From Cyclobacteriaceae bacterium (GTDB lineage Bacteria; Bacteroidota; Bacteroidia; Cytophagales; Cyclobacteriaceae), in the NCBI GenBank assembly GCA_958296015.1, contig CATQIH010000020.1:310001-374000 (forward strand): a stretch of DNA of 64,000 nucleotides, written 5' to 3'. This document shows, one piece after another, positions 46,829 through 54,613 of this stretch (the stretch's first letter is position 1; every line of letters begins with the position of its first letter). The notes beneath the pieces are model-generated. The model had not been told where the DNA came from, did no database searches, and saw nothing but the letters and a program-made list of their open reading frames with translations. A program made the translations under genes and the position numbers.

Positions 46829-48055
46829 TTGAATTTTAAAGACTTCAAGTTACATCAGGATATTGTAGACGGTTTGCAGATGATGGGCTTCAAAGAGCCT
46901 ACTCCTATCCAGCAGCAAGCTATTCCTTTTATCTTAGACAATCGCGATCTGATTGCCTGTGCACAGACCGGTACCGGAAAGACAGCCGCCTATCTTTTAC
47001 CTACCATCCATCACTTGATGGAAGAGCAGACCAACAGGGAAAGTGTCAATACCCTGATCCTGGCACCTACCCGCGAACTGGCCATTCAGATTGACCAGCA
47101 GATGGAAGGCTTTTCTTATTTTACAGCCATCAGTTCTATCACCGTCTATGGCGGAAGCGATGGAGCTGCTTTTGAAAAGCAGAAAAATGCCCTCAAACAA
47201 GGTGCCGATGTGGTGATCGCCACGCCGGGAAAGCTTATTTCACACCTAAACCTAGGCTATGTAAAGCTGGACCATCTGCGCCACTTTATCCTGGATGAAG
47301 CCGACAGGATGCTGGATATGGGATTTTATGAAGACATCATGCGTATTGCTAGCTTCCTGCCCAAAGAACGTCAGAATCTGCTCTTTTCGGCTACCATGCC
47401 GTCCAAGATCAGGCAACTGGCTAAGACATTACTAAACGACCCTGCAGAGATTAACATTGCGCTCTCCAAACCTGCCGAAGGCATTATCCAGGTGGCGTTT
47501 ATGGTATACGATAAACAGAAGCTGCCCCTGCTGGAGCATTTGCTCAAAGCAAAACATATAGGCAGTATGATCATCTTCTGCTCCAGAAAAAGTACGGTGA
47601 AGGAAATAGACAGAGCCTTGCAGGGCCTGGACTATGGCATTGCAGCCATGCACTCCGACCTGGAGCAGCAGGAAAGAGAAAACATTCTGCGCCAGTTCAG
47701 AAACAAGCAGCTACATGTGCTGGTAGCCACTGATATCCTGGCGCGTGGTATCGATGTGGAAGGAATAGAGTTGATCATCAATTTTGATGTGCCCAATGAC
47801 GCAGAAGATTATGTACACCGGATAGGCAGAACGGCACGGGCAGATAAGAAAGGCGCGGCTTTTACCTTTGTGAGTGAACAGGAGCAATATGACTTTGCCA
47901 ATATCGAGCAGCTTATAGAAACCACTGTGATCAAAGCCAATGTGCCCGAATATCTGGGTGAAAGCCCCTCATATGATCCCGACCGGCCAAGGAGAAGCAA
48001 AGGAGGAAGAAAAGGCTTTAAATCCGGGAAGAAAGGCAAAAAGAGCAAAAGCTAA
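46829..48055 (+). CDS. DEAD-box RNA helicase (TTG start)
   Basis: A 408-residue RhlE-like helicase. The start is a TTG at 46829-46831 (MNFKDFKLHQDIVDGLQMMGF); no ATG lies before the conserved Q-motif PTPIQQQAIP, so TTG is well supported. Motif I is AQTGTGKT, motif II DEAD, motif III SAT, and motif VI HRIGRTAR; Ia is APTRELAIQ. The tail is Lys/Arg/Gly/Ser-rich, as usual for RNA binding. It remodels RNA duplexes in ribosome assembly or mRNA decay. Confidence 0.95.
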   Translation: MNFKDFKLHQDIVDGLQMMGFKEPTPIQQQAIPFILDNRDLIACAQTGTGKTAAYLLPTIHHLMEEQTNRESVNTLILAPTRELAIQIDQQMEGFSYFTAISSITVYGGSDGAAFEKQKNALKQGADVVIATPGKLISHLNLGYVKLDHLRHFILDEADRMLDMGFYEDIMRIASFLPKERQNLLFSATMPSKIRQLAKTLLNDPAEINIALSKPAEGIIQVAFMVYDKQKLPLLEHLLKAKHIGSMIIFCSRKSTVKEIDRALQGLDYGIAAMHSDLEQQERENILRQFRNKQLHVLVATDILARGIDVEGIELIINFDVPNDAEDYVHRIGRTARADKKGAAFTFVSEQEQYDFANIEQLIETTVIKANVPEYLGESPSYDPDRPRRSKGGRKGFKSGKKGKKSKS

Positions 48056-48058
48056 GAG

Positions 48059-49237
48059 CTAAATATCAAGCTTCTGCTCTCGAAAAGTAGTAACTATGCT
48101 GGGAGCGGAAGACAGTGTTTTATGCACAGGGCACTTGTCTGCAATCTCTATCAACCGCTTTTTCTGCTGTTCATCCAGCGGCCCTTCAAGCTCTATGATC
48201 CTCTCAATGTGGTCTATCTTGTTCTTCTCCTGGCATTCCGAACAGTCTTCAGCATATATTTTCTGATGTTGCAAATGCACACGCACCTCTTCCAAAGGCC
48301 ATTTTTTATGGTTAGCATACATGCGCAGTGTCATCCCTGTGCAGGCACCCAGGCTAGCTACCAGCAGATCATAAGGGTCGGGTCCCAAATCGTGGCCGCC
48401 TGCTGATTCAGGTTCATCAGCCATAAGGGTATGCTGGTCGGCCACAATCTGTGTGGTAAAAGTACTTTTGGTCTGGGTAACTACTTGCTTATCCGACGTA
48501 AGCTGGCTTTGCGCGTAAGTAATCATATAACGTGGTACCCAGGCAGCGATCATATTTCCTGCGTATTGCGCATCCTGTTGGCGGCTCAAAAAATGATCAG
48601 CGTCATCAAGAGTGATAAACGATTTGGGATGCAAGGTGTGCTGGAAAATTTCCGCAGCATGGTTCACAGCCACAACGCTATCTGCTACGGCATGTAGAAT
48701 AAGCAGGGGCTTGCTGATTTTCTTGAAAGTAGCCGTATCATAAGCCCATTGCAAAGCATCCAGCCAGCCATCAGGTAGCAAAACTTTCTCTTTGCCAAGT
48801 AAAACTGCCTGTGTATGCCTAGCTTGCTTGTCGCTTCCATTTGTCTTTATCTGGTCTGGTACGATTGGCGTTGCTATGGTTACCAGTGCCTGAAGCGTAT
48901 CAATGGCATAAGCTGCCAGCAGTGCCGTGGTGCCAGCCAGCGAGTGTCCGATGATCAGACTGACAGCTTTGTCCTGCTCTGCCAGATGATGCGTTACGCT
49001 CACCAGTTGCTCCGGACTTATTAGTCTGTAGGATGCTTCCTCTTTTTGCCGGTCGAGGGTAATTACCCCAAAGCCGAGCTGGGTCAGCGAACAGGTAATG
49101 CTGTTAATAGAAGCCTGGTTTTCCAGGCAATGCACAAAGATAGCGTATGCTTTGGGATGTCCGTCTGCCGGCAGCTCAAGGGTAGCCCCAAGCTCGTCTT
49201 GATGGTCTGAGGGCAGTAATAATTGGGTTGCAGGCAT
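48059..49237 (-). CDS. Bifunctional alpha/beta hydrolase - OsmC fusion protein
   Basis: The start is the ATG at 49237 (MPATQLLLPSDHQDELGATLELP), giving 392 residues. Residues 1-~245 are an alpha/beta hydrolase with the nucleophile elbow GHSLAGT, a late Asp in VADSVVAV and a catalytic-type His in DDADHFLSR. Residues ~255-392 are an OsmC domain with both cysteine contexts (VASLGACTGMTLRMYA, ADKCPVHKTLSSAP). This is a known domain fusion, thought to combine ester hydrolysis with thiol-peroxide chemistry, but its substrate is unknown. It is convergent with the helicase gene, with only 3 bases between their stops. Confidence 0.88.
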   Translation of the reverse strand: MPATQLLLPSDHQDELGATLELPADGHPKAYAIFVHCLENQASINSITCSLTQLGFGVITLDRQKEEASYRLISPEQLVSVTHHLAEQDKAVSLIIGHSLAGTTALLAAYAIDTLQALVTIATPIVPDQIKTNGSDKQARHTQAVLLGKEKVLLPDGWLDALQWAYDTATFKKISKPLLILHAVADSVVAVNHAAEIFQHTLHPKSFITLDDADHFLSRQQDAQYAGNMIAAWVPRYMITYAQSQLTSDKQVVTQTKSTFTTQIVADQHTLMADEPESAGGHDLGPDPYDLLVASLGACTGMTLRMYANHKKWPLEEVRVHLQHQKIYAEDCSECQEKNKIDHIERIIELEGPLDEQQKKRLIEIADKCPVHKTLSSAPSIVTTFREQKLDI

Positions 49238-49410
49238 ATTTGCTACGTAATTTGTGAGATATAGCAGCAAAATGTAGTATTCTGCTGTAAAAAGGAAGTA
49301 AGTGCGGAACAATTTGTACTATTTTCCTCTAATATCTCCAGGCAACCTGATCGTGCTCAAAGATTGCCGGGGCAGGCACACCGGAAACCAGAATACCAAC
49401 TACAAACAAT

Positions 49411-50160
49411 ATGGATATGCTTAAAAAAATGGCTTTCATTGTATCAATTCTACTGTCGTATGCAGGCTATAGTCAGGCGCAGGAAGTAAAACATGGGCGT
49501 ACCAACTCCTGGTTTTTGCTGTTGAACAGCTTACAACTCACACCCACTTTTAGCATCAGTAACGAGCTGCACGAACGTACCGGAGCCTTTTTGCATGACC
49601 AGGGTCAGCTACTGATCAGGCCATCGCTTGATTGTACGCTCAATCCGAATGTAGCATTTTCTCTGGGTTACACCTTCATCCGTGTATGGCCGTATATACC
49701 GTACAACTTGCCAGTCGTCAGAAATGAAAATAACATTTGGGAACAGGTGACACTGAAAAACGAGGTAGGCCGTGTGCATTTTTACCATCGCCTGCGCCAG
49801 GAAAACCGCTGGGTACAGCACCTGACTGCCGAGAATGGCATCACCACCCTTCAGGGTAGTGATTACAGCAACCGGTTCCGCTACAGAATTGGCCTCACCC
49901 TCGACTTGCTGAAGTTCGGCACCTCCAATCGTGCGCTGTTTTTTAACGTATTCAATGAATTCTGGTTTACGCAGGACGAAAAACTACGTCCTAAAGACTT
50001 TGCCCGTAACTGGCTGTATGCAGGCTTAGGCTACCGCCCGGACCCGGCTACCAACGTGCAAATAGGCTACATGCACCAATATGATAAAGCCGGTACTACC
50101 TTTATTGCTTCTCCTATCGTACAGTTCACCTTATCCAAATCCTTTTCCCTACTTCCATGA
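49411..50160 (+). CDS. DUF2490 family outer-membrane-like protein
   Basis: 249 residues with a signal peptide (MLKKMAFIVSILLSYAGYSQAQ) and alternating beta-strand sequence throughout (FSLGYTFIRVWPYIPYN, FYHRLRQENRWVQHL, WLYAGLGYRPDPATNVQIGYMHQYD), ending in a strand before the C-terminus. This fits a small outer-membrane barrel of the DUF2490 family, function unknown. Confidence 0.8.
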   Translation: MDMLKKMAFIVSILLSYAGYSQAQEVKHGRTNSWFLLLNSLQLTPTFSISNELHERTGAFLHDQGQLLIRPSLDCTLNPNVAFSLGYTFIRVWPYIPYNLPVVRNENNIWEQVTLKNEVGRVHFYHRLRQENRWVQHLTAENGITTLQGSDYSNRFRYRIGLTLDLLKFGTSNRALFFNVFNEFWFTQDEKLRPKDFARNWLYAGLGYRPDPATNVQIGYMHQYDKAGTTFIASPIVQFTLSKSFSLLP

Positions 50161-50167
50161 AAACTCG

Positions 50168-50211
50168 TTTCCAGCGCAGGTAGCGCAGGACTTCAAGCCC
50201 TGCGCTGGAAA
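50168..50211. repeat. Inverted repeat after the DUF2490 gene
   Basis: TTTCCAGCGCAGG (50168-50180) and CCTGCGCTGGAAA (50199-50211) are perfect 13-bp arms around 18 bases. The spacer itself begins with a partial copy of the arm (GCGCAGG). It starts 7 bases after the stop codon and is more GC-rich than its surroundings. It could act as a terminator or be a palindromic mobile repeat of a class distinct from the neighbouring ones. Confidence 0.6.
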
Positions 50212-50245
50212 GCAGCCCCAGCACTACTAACTTCAGATCACCACT

Positions 50246-50268
50246 GGCTTCAGATTGTATCTGAAGCC
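50246..50268. repeat. REP-like palindrome, GGCTTCAGAT class
   Basis: Arms GGCTTCAGAT and ATCTGAAGCC around a 3-base centre. Two near-identical palindromes recur at 60790-60812 and 60878-60900. It lies 67 bases before the NeuD-like gene and marks the left edge of the palindrome archipelago that extends to 60.9 kb. Confidence 0.75.
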
Positions 50269-50335
50269 TTTATATATATCCTCTGTTTGATTTTTTCGTA
50301 AGTTTAGGTGATAAACCATTATATGCATCAGTCTT

Positions 50336-50983
50336 ATGAAAGACAGCCAACCTATCATCCTTATTGGCGGCGGCGGCCACTGCAAATCGGTCATCGATGT
50401 GCTTGAAATGAGTGAAGACTTTGTCATTGCCGGCATCGTAGACAAAGCATACAGGGTAGGGGCCAAAGTGCTGGGCTACGACATTATTGCCTCCGATCAG
50501 CAACTGGAGCAGGTAGTAGCAGATTTTTCCTGTTTCCTGATCACTGTCGGGCAGATAGAAAGCAGTGCCCTCCGGGAGCAGTTTTATCAGCAGGTGAAAG
50601 CACTTGGCGGCGACCTTGCCATCGTTGTTTCCTCGCTGGCGCATGTGTCTGACTATGCCCAACTGGGGGAAGGAACCATCGTCATGCACCGGGCGATGGT
50701 GAATGCCGGGGCGGTGGTAGGATGTAATACAATCATCAATTCTCAAGCTTTAGTGGAGCACGACGTATGGATTGGCGATCATTGTCACATGGCTACGGGT
50801 GCTATCATCAATGGCGACGCACAGATCGGTCATCATACCTTTATTGGTAGCCATGCCACCATCCTACAAGGGGTTACCATTGGAGAAAATATCATCATAG
50901 GAGCTGGTGCTGTGGTCCACAGGCCAATTGATGAGCCTGGCGTATATGCCGGCGTACCTGCGTGCAAGATCAGAGATGTGTAA
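50336..50983 (+). CDS. NeuD-type sugar O-acyltransferase (left-handed beta-helix)
   Basis: 215 residues. N-terminal PglD/NeuD-like domain (IILIGGGGHCKSVIDVLE) and a C-terminal hexapeptide-repeat acyltransferase with imperfect [LIV]-G-x4 turns (IGDHCHMATGAIINGDAQIG, IGSHATILQGVTIGENIIIG) ending in VYAGVPACKIRDV. It would acetylate a nucleotide-linked amino sugar or sialic-acid-like residue for a surface glycan. It lies 230 bases before the ABC permease. Confidence 0.88.
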   Translation: MKDSQPIILIGGGGHCKSVIDVLEMSEDFVIAGIVDKAYRVGAKVLGYDIIASDQQLEQVVADFSCFLITVGQIESSALREQFYQQVKALGGDLAIVVSSLAHVSDYAQLGEGTIVMHRAMVNAGAVVGCNTIINSQALVEHDVWIGDHCHMATGAIINGDAQIGHHTFIGSHATILQGVTIGENIIIGAGAVVHRPIDEPGVYAGVPACKIRDV

Positions 50984-51213
50984 GAAGTGACTGTTCTTGA
51001 ATAAAATAGCCGCTACTTATTTTTACAAAATCAAACATAGACTTGAACAATATATTTAAATTTTTGTATTAAAAAATGACAAAAAATCGTCTTACGTCTT
51101 GTTTGTCTATATTCAAGATGCATCCTGCCATGTGTAAGATTGGTTGCCAGAATGTCACTATTACTAACAGAAGCTGTCTTAATATTGGCAAAAGATTATA
51201 GACAAGATTACTT

Positions 51214-52041
51214 ATGGTGCATTTAGTTGTTGATGCGGACAAAAAGTCTAAACTACTCAACCTTAAAGAACTTCGGCAGTACCAGGATTTATTTTACATA
51301 CTGGCCTACCGCGACTTACGTATCCGTTATGCGCAGACCTTCCTGGGACTGCTATGGGCTGTATTGCAGCCGCTGGCTACGCTCACCATCTTCACCATTG
51401 TGTTTGGCAAAGCTGTCAAAGTAGATACCGGCGGGGTGCCTTACCCGCTGTTTGCCGTCACCGGTGTAGCTGCCTGGACCTACTTCGCCTTTGTGATGAA
51501 AGAAGCAGGCAGTTCTATCATATCAGCCCAACAAATGGTGAAAAAGATATACTTTCCCCGGCTGGTTATTCCACTGTCTAAAGCTTTGGTAGGCTTCGTG
51601 GATTTTGGCATCGCCTTTCTGTTTATGATCATCCTGATGGTGTATTACCAGGTAGCTCCCTCATCTCATATCATCTTTCTGCCGGTGTTCATCCTCATGA
51701 TCATCATCTCCGCGCTGGGCGTAGGCATCTGGCTCAGTGCGCTGACCATCCGCTACCGCGACTTCCAGCATGTGGTGCCCTTCATGGTGCAGTTTGGACT
51801 ATACGCCACACCTACGGCCTACCCGGCACAAGCCGTACTGGAAAGCCTGCCGGAATGGCTGGTCACCATCTATTACCTCAACCCTATGGCAGGCATCATT
51901 GAAGGCTTCCGCTGGTGCATGTTGGGAGGTGCCGCCCCCAGCCCGTTTGCCTACCTGTCGTTCGGTATCATCCTGGTCATCCTCATCACCGGCCTGTATT
52001 ACTTCAAACGAGTAGAACGCGTAATGGCGGATATTGTGTGA
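51214..52041 (+). CDS. ABC-2 type polysaccharide export permease
   Basis: 275 residues, about six membrane segments, with the KpsM/TagG-type wording YRDLRIRYAQTFLGLLWAVLQPL near the N-terminus and TIRYRDFQHVVPFMVQFGLYATP. It would export a lipid-linked or chain-terminated polysaccharide across the inner membrane. The ATPase partner usually follows directly, but here the next bases are palindromic repeats and a transposase, with no KpsT/TagH-like gene in the window. Either the partner is elsewhere or the operon was split. Confidence 0.9.
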   Translation: MVHLVVDADKKSKLLNLKELRQYQDLFYILAYRDLRIRYAQTFLGLLWAVLQPLATLTIFTIVFGKAVKVDTGGVPYPLFAVTGVAAWTYFAFVMKEAGSSIISAQQMVKKIYFPRLVIPLSKALVGFVDFGIAFLFMIILMVYYQVAPSSHIIFLPVFILMIIISALGVGIWLSALTIRYRDFQHVVPFMVQFGLYATPTAYPAQAVLESLPEWLVTIYYLNPMAGIIEGFRWCMLGGAAPSPFAYLSFGIILVILITGLYYFKRVERVMADIV

Positions 52042-52074
52042 ACGCAGACTAAGCACTGTGCATGTTTTATTTGA

Positions 52075-52187
52075 GGATTCAGTCACAGACTGAATCCAGA
52101 GTGGGGATTCAGTTACAAACTGAATCCAGAGTGGTACAAACTGAATCCAGAGATGAGATGTTGGGGATTCAGTTACAAACTGAATCC
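52075..52187 (+). repeat. Three REP-like palindromes of the GGATTCAGT class plus one half element
   Basis: Full 23-bp elements lie at 52075-52097, 52105-52127 and 52165-52187, each with arms GGATTCAGT and ACTGAATCC around a 5-base spacer (CACAG or TACAA). A right half only is present at 52135-52148. Each is followed by the tail CCAGAG, so all point the same way. They begin 33 bases after the permease stop. Translation of this DNA gives only repeat artefact. Confidence 0.9.
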
Positions 52188-52219
52188 AGAGAAATCAACC
52201 AAAAGTTTATCACTTCCCT

Positions 52220-52320
52220 AGCTTCAGTCTGTGACCGGTTGGCGACCCAATGAAGCTTCCCTAGCCCTTTCAATTCTTCCCTAGCTTCAGTCTGTGACCG
52301 GTTGGCGACCCAATGAAGCT
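52220..52320 (-). repeat. Pair of identical long-spacer palindromes
   Basis: Elements at 52220-52257 and 52283-52320 have arms AGCTTCA and TGAAGCT and a 24-base spacer that contains GTCTGTGACC and a second small hairpin TTGG-CGAC-CCAA. The two copies, with flanks (52214-52258 and 52277-52321), are identical direct repeats. The second ends 47 bases before the transposase start codon. Confidence 0.85.
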
Positions 52321-52367
52321 TAACGATAAGACAAAGTTTCTAACTTCCATCAAACCAAAAGCAAACC

Positions 52368-52919
52368 ATGCCCTCCAAATATATGATCCAGGACCATCAA
52401 GCACTGTATTTTATCACGTTTACTATAGTACAGTGGGTGGATGCACTGTCCAGACCTATGTATAAAGAGATCATGGTGGATAGCCTGCGATATTGCATCA
52501 GACACAAAGGGTTGATCGTCTATGCCTATGTTATCATGAGTAATCATGTACATTTGATTGCATCGGCTCAGGATAAGCATAACCTGTCTGATATTATCCG
52601 TGACTTGAAAAAATTTACCAGCAAGCGCATGATAGAAGCCATTCAAAACAACCTACAGGAAAGCAGGAGGCACTGGATGCTATGGATATTTGAGTCGGCA
52701 GGCCAGAAAAACAGCAATAACCAATATTATCAGTTCTGGCTCCAAGGTAATCATCCTATTGAGCTTTCTGATAACCACATGATGGAGCAACGGTTAGATT
52801 ATATACATCAGAATCCGGTAGCAGCGGGTATCGTCTTTGAACCCCATCATTACGTGTACAGTAGTGCTGTAGATTACGCAGGCGGAAAAGGGCCGGTAGA
52901 TATTGAGTTTATAGCCTAG
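52368..52919 (+). CDS. REP-associated tyrosine transposase (RAYT, TnpA-REP / Y1 family)
   Basis: A 183-residue Y1 transposase-like HUH enzyme. The metal-binding HUH is H60-V61-H62 in IMSNHVHLIAS. The candidate nucleophile is Tyr145 in RLDYIHQNPVAAGIV, the wording that distinguishes RAYTs from classical IS200/IS605 TnpA. It would cut and join single-stranded DNA at palindrome feet. It has no IS-type ends or TnpB partner, but is surrounded on both sides by palindromes that are its probable substrates. All catalytic residues appear intact, so the system may be active. Confidence 0.9.
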   Translation: MPSKYMIQDHQALYFITFTIVQWVDALSRPMYKEIMVDSLRYCIRHKGLIVYAYVIMSNHVHLIASAQDKHNLSDIIRDLKKFTSKRMIEAIQNNLQESRRHWMLWIFESAGQKNSNNQYYQFWLQGNHPIELSDNHMMEQRLDYIHQNPVAAGIVFEPHHYVYSSAVDYAGGKGPVDIEFIA

Positions 52920-53004
52920 AGTTGAATGAATAGTTACACACTTCCCTCTATGCCTCTCTAACTCCCCCCTCTGGCTTCGGTCTGTGATGCCCTCTGGCCC
53001 CTTT

Positions 53005-53041
53005 GGCTTCGGTCCGGGACACGTAGTCTGTGACCGAAGCC
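53005..53041 (-). repeat. REP-like palindrome, GGCTTCGGT class with 14-base spacer insertion
   Basis: Arms GGCTTCGGT and ACCGAAGCC. Between them is CCGGGACACGTAGT followed by CTGTG. The plain form of this class (54675-54697) has only CTGTG, so a 14-base segment has been inserted in the spacer. The same long spacer recurs at 54614, 54910 and 60740, and a variant at 60833. Confidence 0.85.
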
Positions 53042-53356
53042 TAACAATAAATAAAGCTTATAGCTTCATTGAGGATTCAGTCACAGACTGAATCCAGAAT
53101 GGGTAAGGATTCAGTTACAAACTGAATCCAGAGATGACTCTAGCTTCAGTTTGCAACTGAAGCTTAACAATAAACCAAAAGTTTACCACTTCCTTCCGAA
53201 GCCTAACAATAGAATAAAGCTTATAGCTTCATTGAGGATTCAGTCACAGACTGAATCCAGAATGGGTAAGAATTCAGTTACAAACTGAATCCAGAGATGA
53301 CTCTAGCTTCAGTTTGCAACTGAAGCTTAACAATAAACCAAAAGTTTACCACTTCT
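53034..53356. repeat. Tandem duplication of a ~160-bp block with three palindromes per copy
   Basis: Copy 1 (53034-53193) and copy 2 (53196-53356) are almost identical, offset 162-163 bases. Each holds two plus-oriented GGATTCAGT-class elements (53073 and 53107; 53236 and 53270) and one opposite-oriented AGCTTCAGT-class element (53142; 53305), start-to-start distances 34 and 35. One arm in copy 2 has a G-to-A change (GAATTCAG). The head-to-tail plus head-to-head layout recalls the BIME units of known REP systems. Confidence 0.9.
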
Positions 53357-53465
53357 CTTTCAATTCCTTGCATAGGTAAGCAGATGCTGTTTTTGGCTTT
53401 GTGTGTTTGCCGACAAAAGCCCTCTTTTGCCATGTTCATTTAGTATTCACAAAAATTTCAAAGTT

Positions 53466-54164
53466 ATGGCATTAGCATTTTATTTGGTTGACAACCCACT
53501 GACCAAGGATGATCCGGATGATTTACGGGCAGAAACTGTCAAGAGAAAACCCAAGGCGCATACTGACCTGATCAAAATGGTCATGTTTCGCTGCGCCGGG
53601 CTTACGGAGTCTCAGATACACTCGGTGCTCAAAGAGTATTATGCTGTTATTGAGTTGTTTCTGGAAGAAGGCGAAAGGGTAGAAACGCAGCATTATTCTA
53701 TCAAATCTTCCATCAAGGGCGTTTTCAATAGTGACGATGAGAACTTTGACCCTGAAAAGCACCGGACGCGTATTTTGTTGCGGCCTAACTCCGCTTTGAA
53801 GTCGGTAGCCAAGCGGATTAAGGTAGAGAAAGTAGATGCGCAAGACAATTACCCGCTGCCTCAAAACTGTGTGGATAATAAGAGCAAGACAAAAAGTAAG
53901 CAGCTTACACCGGGTGGCGGGGTGAAGGTGACAGGCAAAAAGCTGAAGTTCAACCAGGAAGATTCTGCCCAGGGACTGTTTCTGGTAGACCAAAATGGTA
54001 AGGAAACAAAAATAACCCAGATCATTGATCTGTCGCCTTCCAGGATCGTTTGTATTCTGCCTACCGGCCTGAAAGCAGGTACGTATACCTTCCGCGTTAA
54101 GTCGGATATGAATACCAAGCAGGTAAAAGCAGGTGATATGAAGAAAAAGCTGACCATCGGCTAA
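53466..54164 (+). CDS. HU-like DNA-binding / DUF4469 Ig-fold protein
   Basis: Start at the ATG at 53466 (MALAFYLVDNPLTKDDPDDL), 232 residues. The N-terminal ~125 residues match the divergent HU/IHF-like domain found in Bacteroidota (AHTDLIKMVMFRCAGLTESQI, GVFNSDDENFDPEKHRTRI). After a basic linker, residues ~150-232 are a DUF4469-type Ig-fold (LFLVDQNGKETKITQIID, IVCILPTGLKAGTYTFRVKSD). Such proteins are thought to bind DNA, but their role is undefined. It sits alone between two palindrome clusters. A terminator follows the stop. Confidence 0.82.
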   Translation: MALAFYLVDNPLTKDDPDDLRAETVKRKPKAHTDLIKMVMFRCAGLTESQIHSVLKEYYAVIELFLEEGERVETQHYSIKSSIKGVFNSDDENFDPEKHRTRILLRPNSALKSVAKRIKVEKVDAQDNYPLPQNCVDNKSKTKSKQLTPGGGVKVTGKKLKFNQEDSAQGLFLVDQNGKETKITQIIDLSPSRIVCILPTGLKAGTYTFRVKSDMNTKQVKAGDMKKKLTIG

Positions 54165-54192
54165 GGCACAGGTTCATTTCAGTAGACACCCC

Positions 54193-54219
54193 AAAGCCCT
54201 TTCATCAGGGGCTTTTTTT
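54193..54219 (+). terminator. Intrinsic terminator after the HU-like gene
   Basis: AAAGCCC (54193-54199) pairs with GGGCTTT (54209-54215), with a T run to 54219. Confidence 0.75.
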
Positions 54220-54302
54220 ATGGGCATCAGTGTATGTATAAGCCTGACCACCATCCAACTGCATGAGTGCCATGCGCAAACAGCACCAGCATCACTTCTA
54301 TA

Positions 54303-54424
54303 CAGTGCCTGTTTCAAATGAAAACAGTGCTTGTTTCAAGTCAAAACAGTGCTTGTTTCAAATGAAAACAGTGCCTGATTCAAATGAAAACAGTACTTCA
54401 TTCGAGTTGAAACAGTGCCTGTTT
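54303..54424. repeat. 22-bp tandem repeat array, 5.5 copies
   Basis: Units start at 54303, 54325, 54347, 54369 and 54391, with a partial sixth at 54413. The consensus begins CAGTGCYTGTTTCAA and ends TGAAAA; each unit contains the dyad TTTCA-AA-TGAAA or a near variant. The period is exactly 22 bases and does not fit codons, so the weak ORFs on both strands are artefacts. The last full copy is the most diverged. It lies in the gene-free stretch 54165-55277, between the HU-like gene and the next palindrome cluster. Confidence 0.9.
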
Positions 54425-54613
54425 ATTTTTTCAGCTTCTAACCCAAAAGTTTCCCTGGCAATAGAATCTCTTAAAAAGTCTTTGGTCTTATAGTGCAACA
54501 TGCTTTCTGATACTTTAATAGTAAACTTGTTGTTGTTTATTAAAAAAGCGTGCAATAAGGTACTCTCATTCCAGAAGGAGGTATATATTTTCTAGCTTCC
54601 CTGTCTCCCCTCT

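Larger units (their letters stand above)
52920..53465. other. 546-bp gene-free region filled with palindromes
   Basis: Holds a truncated left half near 52974-52990 (GGCTTCGGTCTGTGA), the long-spacer element at 53005-53041 and the duplicated block 53034-53356. The last ~110 bases are unique sequence leading to the HU-like gene. No ORF here is credible. Confidence 0.8.

Noticed and set aside
52062-52253. 63-residue plus-strand ORF with repeated QTESR units
   Set aside because: It is a translation of the palindromes at 52075-52187; the repeats exist at DNA level in both orientations and in all frames.
54263-54493. ORFs on both strands through the 22-bp array
   Set aside because: The 22-base period is not a multiple of three, so no repeated peptide results; the open frames are by chance.
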